Part shown: in pieces, positions 36,680 through 46,975 of the stretch
How the letters are laid out: every line of letters begins with the position of its first letter
Numbering within the stretch: position 1 is the stretch's first letter
NCBI RefSeq assembly: GCF_001995255.1
Contig: NZ_MUZR01000002.1
Span: forward strand, 62,001 to 126,000
Direction: 5' to 3'
DNA from: Thioalkalivibrio halophilus
GTDB lineage: Bacteria; Pseudomonadota; Gammaproteobacteria; Ectothiorhodospirales; Ectothiorhodospiraceae
Length of the DNA: 64,000 bases
Program-made: the position numbers and the translations under genes
The notes under the pieces: model-generated
The model's input: only the letters and a program-made list of their open reading frames with translations
What the model was told of the DNA's origin: nothing
The model's database searches: none

Positions 36680-37840
36680 TCAGTTGGCCACGGGTCTGGC
36701 GGCGTCTCCGGCAGCCGCGCGCACGCAGTTGCGTCCGGCGGACTTGGCTTCGTACATGCCCAGATCCGCCCGGCCGAGGGCCGCATCGATCGACTCCTCC
36801 GGCATCCAGGCGGCGACCCCCACGCTCGCGGTCATGCGCACCACCGCGCTCCCGCTCTGTACGCAAAGGGCCTGAACCTCCGAGCGCAGGCCCTGGGCGC
36901 GCTTTTCCGCCTGCTCCAGGGACATCCCCGGCAACAGCACGCCGAACTCCTCACCGCCGAGCCGCGCCAGGGTCTCCCCGGGCTTCAGGGTATCTCTGAG
37001 CACGCGCGCCACGCTGCGCAGGACCTCGTCGCCCACTGCATGACCGTGACGATCGTTCACGCCCTTGAAGTGGTCCAGATCCAGCAGCACGACCGTCAGC
37101 GGCTCCTCCTCCAGACGCGCGCGATGGCGGGCCGCCTCGGCGGCATCGAAGAATCCGCGCCGGTTGGCCACTCCGGTCAGCGGATCCGTGGTGGACATGC
37201 GCACCAGCCGGTCAAGCGCCGCAAACTGCCAGTGCCGCAGCACGTCCTCGCGATGGGCGATGGCCAGAAGGACCAGCAGCACGAAGGAGACGAACAGTCC
37301 CGCCAGATGGGCCTCGCTCCCCTGCACATCGTCGGTCTTGCCCAGCGCAACCGCCCACGTCGCCAGCAGCAGAACTCCGGTCAGGCCCCAGCGCCAGCGC
37401 CCGGTGTTAGGCAACAGCAGCACGAACACCATCCCGACAAAGGCGAACTGGCTGGTATCCAGGACCGGACTGGAGTGCTCCAGTCCGTGGACGAAAGTCA
37501 GGGCCAGCGTCAGCAACGCTACCCCGAGCCCCGTCAGCGGCGCGATGGTCAGCAGACCCTCCGGCCAGCGCCATACGCTCAGAGCCGCCCCGAGCAGCAT
37601 CGCCGCGAATACCCCCCGCAACACGAACGCCACTTCCAGCCACCCGCCTTCCAGCTGCGCCAGATCCAGCGGCACCAGCGCCGCCAGCATCGCCAGGATC
37701 AGTGCGAGCACCACCAGAAACGTCACTCGCATCCCGCGGGATCGCTCGCTGCGGAACCGCGCCTCCAGCACATCGTCGGCGAACGCCGCAGTCCAGGGTG
37801 ACGGTCGCGGCAGCGGAACCGGAAGGTGGCCGTGCGTCAT
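36680..37840 (-). CDS. Membrane-bound diguanylate cyclase (GGDEF)
   Basis: The 386-residue protein has about six membrane spans in residues 40-210, a short linker and a GGDEF domain with DPLTGVANRRGFFDAAEAAR, LLDLDHFKGVNDRHGHAVGD and the active site RLGGEEFGVLLPG. The position of the inhibitory RxxD site reads KPGE, so product inhibition at this site is probably absent. It should make cyclic di-GMP, which ties to the YcgR brake protein further on. It converges with the LysR gene, with six bases between the stops. Confidence 0.92.
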   Translation of the reverse strand: MTHGHLPVPLPRPSPWTAAFADDVLEARFRSERSRGMRVTFLVVLALILAMLAALVPLDLAQLEGGWLEVAFVLRGVFAAMLLGAALSVWRWPEGLLTIAPLTGLGVALLTLALTFVHGLEHSSPVLDTSQFAFVGMVFVLLLPNTGRWRWGLTGVLLLATWAVALGKTDDVQGSEAHLAGLFVSFVLLVLLAIAHREDVLRHWQFAALDRLVRMSTTDPLTGVANRRGFFDAAEAARHRARLEEEPLTVVLLDLDHFKGVNDRHGHAVGDEVLRSVARVLRDTLKPGETLARLGGEEFGVLLPGMSLEQAEKRAQGLRSEVQALCVQSGSAVVRMTASVGVAAWMPEESIDAALGRADLGMYEAKSAGRNCVRAAAGDAARPVAN

Positions 37841-37953
37841 GTAGCCTCGATGATCGGCCACCCGCTTCCCCTTCGAATGGATATTGACAGTGCAGGATCC
37901 CACGACAGGTGTGAGCGTACCAGAGGCATACCGTGACCGGCACGCCGGATCGT

Positions 37954-39189
37954 TCAGGCGTGCAGGGCCTCGCGCGGCAGCGCCGAGGAAATCATCCAGG
38001 CGGCAAAGACAAACAGCGTGGAGGCCACAAGCGCCCCCTCCAGCCCCCAGAGCATGAAGATGGCACCGGAGGCGACGGTCCCGACCAGACGCCCCCCGGC
38101 ATTGGCCATGTAGTAGAAGCCAACCTTCATCGCCACGCGGTCGGCCTCGGCGTAGTCGAGGATCAGGAAGGAGTGCACGGCCGAGTTGATGGCGAACACG
38201 ACGCCGAACAGGCCCAGCCCGACCATCAGCACCCACGCCGGGTCCAGGCCGGCCTCCAGGCCGATCACGATGGCCAGCGGCAGCAGCATGAGAACGAACG
38301 CCCACAGACGCGCGGTCAGCCCGGTCGGATGCACCCCGCCCCGGCCCAGCAGGCGCGGCACCGACGCCTGCACGATGCCGTAACCGATCACCCACAGTGC
38401 CAGAAACGCCCCCACCTGCATGTGGTTCCAGTCCAGGGTCGCGCTCAGGAACACCGGCAGCGCGACCACGAACCAGACATCGCGCGCGCCAAACAGGAAA
38501 AAGCGCGCGGCCGACAGCACGTTGATCGTGCTGGAGTTGGAGAACATCCGGGTGAACTTCGGCTTGCCGCCGACCTTGCCAAGGCCACGCGGCAGCCCGA
38601 CCACCGAGAACAGCATCACCAAGGCGAGCATCCCGGCCAGGACCACCAGCGCCAGCTGGAATCCGATCGAGTACAGCAGCGCCCCACCGACGAAGAAACC
38701 GACCCCCTTCAGCGCGTTCTTGGAGCCGGTGAGCACCGCGACCCAGCGAAACAGACGCCCTTCGCCGTCGCCGGCGACCAGCTTCACGCCGGATTTCGCG
38801 CTCATCTTGTTCAGGTCCTTGGCGATCCCCGACAGGGCCTGCGCGAACATCACGTACGCCACCCCCAGCCAGGCCTCGGGCACCGTGAGCATCAACAGGG
38901 CCGCTACCTGCAACAGCGTCCCGCCGATCATCGTGATGTTCACCCCCAGCCGCGCGGCCAGCCAGCCACCGGTCAGGTTGGTGACCACCCCGAACAGCTC
39001 GTAGAACAGGAACAGGAAGGCGATCTCCAGCGGGCTGTAGCCCAGCTGGTGGAAGAACAGCACGACCAGCATGCGGATCGCGCCGTCGGTGATGGTGAAC
39101 GCCCAGTAGTTCGCGGTGATGCGCGCGTAGGCGCCCACGCCGAGTACCGGCGAAGCGTCAGAATCGGGACCAGGGAAACACTGATTCAT
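37954..39189 (-). CDS. arsJ: ArsJ-type organoarsenical efflux MFS transporter
   Basis: The ~411-residue protein has 12 hydrophobic spans and ArsJ-type stretches: YWAFTITDGAIRMLVVLFFH, QLGYSPLEIAFLFLFYELFG, ALSGIAKDLNKMSAKSGVKL and LTGSKNALKGVGFFVGGALL. ArsJ exports 1-arseno-3-phosphoglycerate, which is made by a partner GAPDH. No GAPDH gene is present next to it, unusual for arsJ. The first ~6 codons from the ATG at 39189 lie within the terminal repeat of the MITE-like element; a downstream GTG in VLGVGAYARITANYW is an alternative start. The element is therefore directly at, or in, its 5' end. Confidence 0.82.
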   Translation of the reverse strand: MNQCFPGPDSDASPVLGVGAYARITANYWAFTITDGAIRMLVVLFFHQLGYSPLEIAFLFLFYELFGVVTNLTGGWLAARLGVNITMIGGTLLQVAALLMLTVPEAWLGVAYVMFAQALSGIAKDLNKMSAKSGVKLVAGDGEGRLFRWVAVLTGSKNALKGVGFFVGGALLYSIGFQLALVVLAGMLALVMLFSVVGLPRGLGKVGGKPKFTRMFSNSSTINVLSAARFFLFGARDVWFVVALPVFLSATLDWNHMQVGAFLALWVIGYGIVQASVPRLLGRGGVHPTGLTARLWAFVLMLLPLAIVIGLEAGLDPAWVLMVGLGLFGVVFAINSAVHSFLILDYAEADRVAMKVGFYYMANAGGRLVGTVASGAIFMLWGLEGALVASTLFVFAAWMISSALPREALHA

Positions 39190-39440
39190 GTACACGCTCG
39201 CGCTCGAGTCGCTTTTGCGTGCGAACAAGGCGCGGCGACCGCCATGCAGTCATTCTGCACAAGGCAGCCGCAACGCCGTGCGCGCGCCAAAGCGGCCGAG
39301 CCCCTTCGGGGTTGGCACCCCGGGTTCCCCGATCCTGCGTTGCGGCCCTTGCCGGTAGAACCACTACCGGCTGCGCACCGCGCCTTGTCCGGGAAACCCG
39401 GGGTGCCAACGCGAGCGTGTACATGGATCAGTGTTTCCCT
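39172..39440. repeat. MITE-like palindromic element, copy 2
   Basis: This 269-bp block has ends AGGGAAACACTGATTCATGT and the reverse complement at the other side (one or two mismatches). The interior matches 2882-3154 with scattered changes, including the hairpin GCCGGTAG-AACCA-CTACCGGC at 39351-39371, in which both members of a base pair changed relative to copy 1. The remaining 39441-39546 shows no gene. Confidence 0.88.
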
Positions 39441-39546
39441 GGGGGCCGCCTTGCTCATCGCGGCGGGGAGTGTAGAGAAAAAGCATGAACGCCGCATTAC
39501 GCCACGGCGGGGCAACGCGCACCCCGCCGTGGCCGTCGACTCATGC

Positions 39547-40071
39547 TCAGAAATCGCCGGTGCGGCCGGCTTCGACGATGCTGTAGATGGTGTCTCTCAC
39601 CTCGCGGGCAACTTCTTCCAGATCCTCGGGCAGATCCGTGGCATGCATCATCATGTCCATGTTGGTGGTCACGATCCAGCCCTGGCCCTCGTCGTCCTCC
39701 ACCACCGCGATGCGACACGGCAGGAAACTGGCAAAGATGATGTCGTGCTGCACCATTTGATTCGCGATCAGGGCATCACAGAACGCCAGTATGCGCATGT
39801 AGTTGCCCTCGCCGCCCATGGCCGTCACCTGCTCGGAAAGCGGCAGGTTCGCCACTTCCTGAAAGTTGCGCAGATTGGCCCGCAGCTGCATTGACTCCAC
39901 CGCCTCCTCGACGCTCACCCCGTCCTCGATCCGGAACACCTCGGCGCTGTGCCGTACCATCTGCTGAAGCGTTTCGCGATCGAGTTCCGGTTCCGGCGCC
40001 GCATCCGGCGCCGAAGCCATCAGGCTCGGAGTCCAGCCCAGCAGCAGCAAAAACAGAATCCACCGTTTCAT
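39547..40071 (-). CDS. Secreted DUF302-domain protein
   Basis: The 174-residue protein has a signal peptide (MKRWILFLLLLGWTPSLMAS), then a DUF302-like body: MRILAFCDALIANQMVQHD, FLPCRIAVVEDDEGQGWIVT and NMDMMMHATDLPEDLEEVAR. DUF302 proteins are small, often periplasmic or membrane-linked, and unassigned in function. It stands alone between the arsJ/MITE region and leuA. Confidence 0.8.
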   Translation of the reverse strand: MKRWILFLLLLGWTPSLMASAPDAAPEPELDRETLQQMVRHSAEVFRIEDGVSVEEAVESMQLRANLRNFQEVANLPLSEQVTAMGGEGNYMRILAFCDALIANQMVQHDIIFASFLPCRIAVVEDDEGQGWIVTTNMDMMMHATDLPEDLEEVAREVRDTIYSIVEAGRTGDF

Positions 40072-40152
40072 GTTCCACCTCCCGCCGTTGCGCGGCCCCC
40101 GGCCGCTTTATCGAAGGTAGACCACTCACCGGAACACGGGCGCCAGACCACC

Positions 40153-40187
40153 AAAAAACCCCGTGCCGCTCGTGCGACACGGGGTTT
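40153..40187 (-). terminator. Terminator of leuA
   Basis: On the minus strand AAACCCCGTG pairs with CACGGGGTTT and a run of six T residues follows, ~60 bases after the leuA stop. Confidence 0.9.
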
Positions 40188-40248
40188 GCCATGAAGCCCC
40201 TGCGACCGCGGCACCACGATCGCTCGGGCCGTCTGCGCCGGGGGGGGG

Positions 40249-41949
40249 TCAGGCGCTGGCCGCGGCCATCACCGCATCCGGAATGCGCGGGGCCTCGTGA
40301 CCCAGGCGCCGGCCGGCGGCGTTCAGGACCGCCTGCAGGGTCGCGGCCGTGGTGTCCTCCCCCAGGGCCACGCCCACCGAGCGCTCGCCGTCCACCGAGA
40401 CATCCACCGCGGCCATCGCGCGCGCCTCGGTCCCGGCCTCCACCGCGTGCTCGTCGAAGTGGCTGACGCGCACCTCCACGCCGCGGCTGGCGTGCAGCGC
40501 CTCGGCCAGCGCCTCCACCGCGCCGTGGCCGGCCCCGTTCAGGCGGGTCTCCTGTCCGGGCGGGCCCACGGTGGCATCCAGGCGCACCACCGGGCCTTCC
40601 TTCTCCATTTCGTAGCGCACCAGATCCCAGCCCGGCACCGGCGCCAGGTAGTGCTTCTCGAACAGCTCGTGGATGCGCTGCGAGGTCACTTCCTCGCCGG
40701 AGGCCTCGGCGTCCTGCTGCACGATGCGGGCAAACTCCACCGCCAGCCAGCGCGGCAGCTCGATGCCGTAGTCGCGCTCCAGCACGTGGGTCACCCCGCC
40801 CTTGCCGGACTGCGAGTTGATGCGCACCACCTCTTCGTAGCGCCGTCCCAGATCGCCCGGGTCGATCGGCAGGTAGGGCACGTTCCAGTGGCCGCCATGC
40901 TCGCGGTAATGCGCCAGACCCTTGCGGATCGCATCCTGGTGGCTGCCGGAGAAGGCCGTGTAGACCAGCTCGCCGGCCCACGGATGGCGCGGATGGATCG
41001 GCATGTCGGTGCATTCCTTGTACACCTCCATCAACCGCTCCATGTCGGACAGGTCGATGGTCGGGTCGATGCCCTGCGAATACAGGTTCATGCCGACGGT
41101 GACCAGGTCCATGTTGCCGGTGCGCTCGCCGTTGCCGAACAGCGTGCCCTCCAGGCGGTCGGCCCCGGCCAGCAGGCCCAGTTCGGCCGCGGCCACGCCG
41201 GTGCCGCGGTCATTGTGCGTATGCAGCGACACGCAGATATGTTCGCGGTGCTGCACGTGGTCGCAGAACCACTCCACCTGGTCGGCGAACACGTTGGGCG
41301 TGGCCGACTCCACCGTGGCCGGCAGGTTGATGACCACCTTCTGGCCCCGATCCGGGCGCCAGATCGCGGTCACCGCGTCGACCACCTCGACCGCGTAGTC
41401 CAGCTCGGTGGTGGAGAAGCTCTCCGGCGAGTACTGGAAGATCCAGTCGGTCTGCGGGTACTTCGCGGCGTAGTCGCGCACCCAGCGCGCGCCGTTCTCG
41501 GCGATGCCACGGATGCCGTCGCGGTCCATGCGGAAGACCTGCTCGCGCTGCGCCGGGTTGGTGGAGTTGTACACATGGACCACCGCGCGCGGCGCGCCCT
41601 CCAGGGCCTCGAAGGTCCGCGCGATCAGATCCTCGCGCGCCTGGGTCAGCACCTGTACGTACACGCCCTCGGGGATGCGCTGCTCGTCCACCAGTCGGCG
41701 GGTGAAGTCGAAGTCGATCTGCGAAGCGGCCGGGAAGCCGATCTCGATCTCCTTGAGCCCGATGTCCACGAGCACCTCGAAGAAGCGCATCTTCTGCTCC
41801 ACGCTCATCGGGTGCACCAGCGCCTGGTTGCCATCGCGCAGGTCCACCGCGCAGAAACGCGGGGCCGCGGTCGTGCGCTGCGCCGGCCAGCGCCGGTCCG
41901 CCTTGTCGATCGGCGGGAAGGGGGCGTACTTGGTGTGATCGAAACTCAT
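40249..41949 (-). CDS. leuA: 2-isopropylmalate synthase, long (type 2) form
   Basis: The 566-residue protein has the catalytic start RFCAVDLRDGNQALVHPMSV, HTHNDRGTGVAAAELGLLAG with the metal His pair, LFGNGERTGNMDLVTV, and a C-terminal LeuA dimer/allosteric domain that gives feedback inhibition by leucine. The length and the KYAPFPPIDKADRRWP start fit the type 2 (Corynebacterium-like) LeuA. It condenses acetyl-CoA and 2-ketoisovalerate. An Lrp-type gene is divergent 155 bases away. Confidence 0.96.
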   Translation of the reverse strand: MSFDHTKYAPFPPIDKADRRWPAQRTTAAPRFCAVDLRDGNQALVHPMSVEQKMRFFEVLVDIGLKEIEIGFPAASQIDFDFTRRLVDEQRIPEGVYVQVLTQAREDLIARTFEALEGAPRAVVHVYNSTNPAQREQVFRMDRDGIRGIAENGARWVRDYAAKYPQTDWIFQYSPESFSTTELDYAVEVVDAVTAIWRPDRGQKVVINLPATVESATPNVFADQVEWFCDHVQHREHICVSLHTHNDRGTGVAAAELGLLAGADRLEGTLFGNGERTGNMDLVTVGMNLYSQGIDPTIDLSDMERLMEVYKECTDMPIHPRHPWAGELVYTAFSGSHQDAIRKGLAHYREHGGHWNVPYLPIDPGDLGRRYEEVVRINSQSGKGGVTHVLERDYGIELPRWLAVEFARIVQQDAEASGEEVTSQRIHELFEKHYLAPVPGWDLVRYEMEKEGPVVRLDATVGPPGQETRLNGAGHGAVEALAEALHASRGVEVRVSHFDEHAVEAGTEARAMAAVDVSVDGERSVGVALGEDTTAATLQAVLNAAGRRLGHEAPRIPDAVMAAASA

Positions 41950-42104
41950 GACGATCGGTCTCCTGAATCCGGATACTTACGGCTTTCTTCTTGGGACAAC
42001 AGAATAACGCAGAGTTCGCCGCAGGGAATTGCGAATTACTCCCATGCCGCTTTCTTTTCGCCACGGGATTGCGCCGGATGGCTCATGCGCGCAAGATTCG
42101 GCTC

Positions 42105-42596
42105 ATGGAAAACGAACTGCACCGCCTCGATCGCTACGACCGCCGCATCCTCGAGATCCTGCAGGAGGATGCCGGCATCTCCAACCAGGCGCTGGCCGAG
42201 CGCGTGGGGCTCAGTCCCTCGCCCTGCCTGCGCCGGGTGCGCGCGCTGGAGAATGCGGGGATCATCCTGCAGCGCGTGGCCCTGCTGGACCGGAGGCGTC
42301 TGGGGCTGGAGCTGACCGCGCTGATCCATATCGGCATGGATCGGCACACCCCGGAACGTTTCGCCCATTTCGAGGAAACGGTCGCCACCTACCCCGAGGT
42401 GCAGCGCTGCTACCTGATCACCGGCCAGGCAGCCGACTACATGCTGCAGGTGGTGGTCCCGGACATGGATGCCTATCAGGAATTCCTGCTGCGGCGCATC
42501 ACAAGGCTGGAGGGGGTGGACAGCGTGCACTCCAGCTTCGTGCTGCGCCGGGTGCTGGACCGCACCGCGCTCCCGCTGGACTATTCCCCGGGATGA
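42105..42596 (+). CDS. Lrp/AsnC-family regulator
   Basis: The ~163-residue protein has the Lrp helix-turn-helix ILEILQEDAGISNQALAERV followed by GLSPSPCLRRVRALENAG, and the RAM domain with VQRCYLITGQAADYMLQVVV and ITRLEGVDSVHSSFVLR. It is divergent from leuA, so control of leuA by leucine is plausible (inference). Two in-frame ATGs (42078 and 42105) are possible; the second fits the usual Lrp length. Confidence 0.9.
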   Translation: MENELHRLDRYDRRILEILQEDAGISNQALAERVGLSPSPCLRRVRALENAGIILQRVALLDRRRLGLELTALIHIGMDRHTPERFAHFEETVATYPEVQRCYLITGQAADYMLQVVVPDMDAYQEFLLRRITRLEGVDSVHSSFVLRRVLDRTALPLDYSPG

Positions 42597-42608
42597 TCCG
42601 GGCGGCGC

Positions 42609-44862
<2,254 letters not shown>

Positions 44863-44911
44863 CTCTTCAGGGCCTGAGTCGTCCGGGCCTGATCCGTCCG
44901 GGCCGGAAGGG

Positions 44912-45610
44912 TCAGGGGGCGAGCTGCAGGGTCATCGCCCCCTCGTCGACCTCCACCGACTCGATCCCGGCGCCCAGGCCCCGAAACGGCTCCAGGGCCA
45001 GCAGGTCCTCGTCCTTCAGCCCGCCCAGCCAGGCATCCGGCAGCGGGATCCCGGCCACGCTGACCCCGACCAGGCGCGCACGCACGCCTTCGTCTTCGGT
45101 GGTCTCGAAATGTACGCCGGAATTGACGTTCAGTGTGCGCCCGCCCAGCAGAGGTACATCCGGGGGGACATCCACGCGCACCCGCGTGCTGACCTGCCCC
45201 GGCGTCAGCCGCACCGACACCCGGTTGGCCAGGTCCGGATCACGGGCGATCAGGGCGTTGAGTTCGCGCTCGGAGAACGAGATGCGCCGGGCAGCCGGCT
45301 TTTCTTCATAGAGTTCGGGCACCAGCGGTTCGGCATCGGGATCGTCCAGGTCCACGATGGCCTCGCCGCGATCCGCATCCGGGCGCGGCCGCGCCGGTTC
45401 ACGCGTACGTTCCAGGGCCTGCAGCTTCTCGTCCAGCGCCTCCTGCTCCACAACATCCAGTTCCACGGACTTCGGCTCGCCGGACTGCAACTGCACCCAG
45501 CCCCAGAAGCCCGCCCAGATGATCGCCAGGCCGAGCAGGATCAGAAGATAGCGCGGCGGGCGGCCGGTGGAGCCGGCCACACCCTTGCCGGAGGAATCAC
45601 GTTGAGCCAT
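44912..45610 (-). CDS. Uncharacterised single-pass membrane protein
   Basis: I do not recognise a characterised family. The 232-residue product has one N-terminal membrane span (YLLILLGLAIIWAGFWGWVQ), an acidic linker with VEQEALDEKLQALERTREPA, then a beta-rich domain with FSERELNALIARDPDLANRV and VPLLGGRTLNVNSGVHFET. The last pattern resembles periplasmic domains with an alternating strand layout. It lies 54 bases past the flgL stop on the same strand, so it may be cotranscribed with the flagellar operon. Confidence 0.65.
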   Translation of the reverse strand: MAQRDSSGKGVAGSTGRPPRYLLILLGLAIIWAGFWGWVQLQSGEPKSVELDVVEQEALDEKLQALERTREPARPRPDADRGEAIVDLDDPDAEPLVPELYEEKPAARRISFSERELNALIARDPDLANRVSVRLTPGQVSTRVRVDVPPDVPLLGGRTLNVNSGVHFETTEDEGVRARLVGVSVAGIPLPDAWLGGLKDEDLLALEPFRGLGAGIESVEVDEGAMTLQLAP

Positions 45611-45664
45611 GTCAGGGATCTCGAGGAAGGTCCGCCGGCATCATCGGCCCGGGCTCGCGGCGCG

Positions 45665-46909
45665 TCAAATGAAATCGAACAGCGACAGCCGGCTGGTCTC
45701 GCTGTAGGTCTGCTGCGCGGCCTGCAGCGCCACCTGCTGCTGGTTGAAGCGGCTGATGGCCTCGGCATAATCCAGATCGCGGATCTCCGAAACGGCGGTC
45801 TCCAGATCCAGTAGCCGGTCCTCGTTGAGCTCGCTCTGGTCGTCCATGGTCTTCAGCCGCGAGCCCACGTCGGCCCGGATGTCATTAAAATTCTCGATGG
45901 CGGCGTCCATGTCGCCCAGCGCCGTATTGGTGGCGGTGGCCAGGTTGGCCCGGGCCTCGCGGGTCCCCGTCCCTTCCTCCAGCGCGGCGATGATGTCGTC
46001 CAGGGTGGAGAAGATATCCTTGTTTACGGCCGGTCGCGAAACCACTTCGTCGCCGTCGACCGGATCCCCGCTGATCGTCACCGAACGCCCGGCGAAATCG
46101 ATGGATTCACCCGGCACGAACGGCTGATCTTCCAGGAGGTCCCCGTCCCGGCCCTCGATGGCGTCGCCGTTCTCGTCCAGCACGCTGTAGGTGATCCCGC
46201 CGGCGCCATCCTCTGCGAACTCGATGGTGTATTCCTCCCGGTCCAGTTCGCGTACGTCGTACACCTCGGCCTTGTCGACGATCAGCAGACTGTCCGCTTC
46301 ACGGTTGGTCACCTCGGCGGTGGTGCGGCCGTCATTTTCCGGGACGTTCATGAACACGTCGGCGCCGGTATCGCCGACGGGGACCGTTCGGGTCGGCGAG
46401 ATCTCGACCTCACGCACGCTGCCGGTGCCCTCGGCACCCTCGTAACGGACCGTCCCCTCGCCATCCTGCTTGAACGGCTGCTCCAGCGAATTGGTCCCGG
46501 CAAAGATGTACTCGCCGTTGGGATCGCGGGTGTTGGCAATCTCGAACAGTTCGTCGCGCAGCTGGCGCAGCTCGTTCGCCTGGTAGCGCCGCGTCTCGTC
46601 GGTCTGGCTGTCGTTGTTGCCGGCGATGACCAGCTCGCGCGCCCGCTGCAGGGCATCGGTGCCCGACTGCATCAGGGATTCCTGCTGCTGCAGCCGCGGC
46701 TGGGAATTGTCGATGTTGCGCTGGTACTGCTCGGTGGCCTTGATGATGCGTTCGAACTGGTTGGTCTGGGTCGCCCCGCTCGGATCATCGGAGGGCGTCA
46801 GGATGCGCTCCCCCGAGCCCAGCTGCAGCGACGTGCGGTTGAGTTCCGCCTGATTGCGCTGGATCTGGTCGATTCCGGTCTGGAAGATCTGGGTCGTCGA
46901 TACACGCAT
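45665..46909 (-). CDS. flgL: Flagellar hook-associated protein 3
   Basis: The 414-residue protein begins MRVSTTQIFQTGIDQIQRNQ, has the flagellin-like N-terminal coiled coil (GERILTPSDDPSGATQ) and ends with FNQQQVALQAAQQTYSETSR and LSLFDFI, the paired helices of FlgL. The central ~200 residues are a variable acidic domain. FlgL joins the hook to the filament. It is the last flg gene, 66 bases after flgK. Confidence 0.95.
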   Translation of the reverse strand: MRVSTTQIFQTGIDQIQRNQAELNRTSLQLGSGERILTPSDDPSGATQTNQFERIIKATEQYQRNIDNSQPRLQQQESLMQSGTDALQRARELVIAGNNDSQTDETRRYQANELRQLRDELFEIANTRDPNGEYIFAGTNSLEQPFKQDGEGTVRYEGAEGTGSVREVEISPTRTVPVGDTGADVFMNVPENDGRTTAEVTNREADSLLIVDKAEVYDVRELDREEYTIEFAEDGAGGITYSVLDENGDAIEGRDGDLLEDQPFVPGESIDFAGRSVTISGDPVDGDEVVSRPAVNKDIFSTLDDIIAALEEGTGTREARANLATATNTALGDMDAAIENFNDIRADVGSRLKTMDDQSELNEDRLLDLETAVSEIRDLDYAEAISRFNQQQVALQAAQQTYSETSRLSLFDFI

Positions 46910-46975
46910 CGTTTCATCCCCGGATGCCGTGGCATCCCGTCCGCTTCTTGTCATTGCCGCCCGCGGGCAGGGTCA

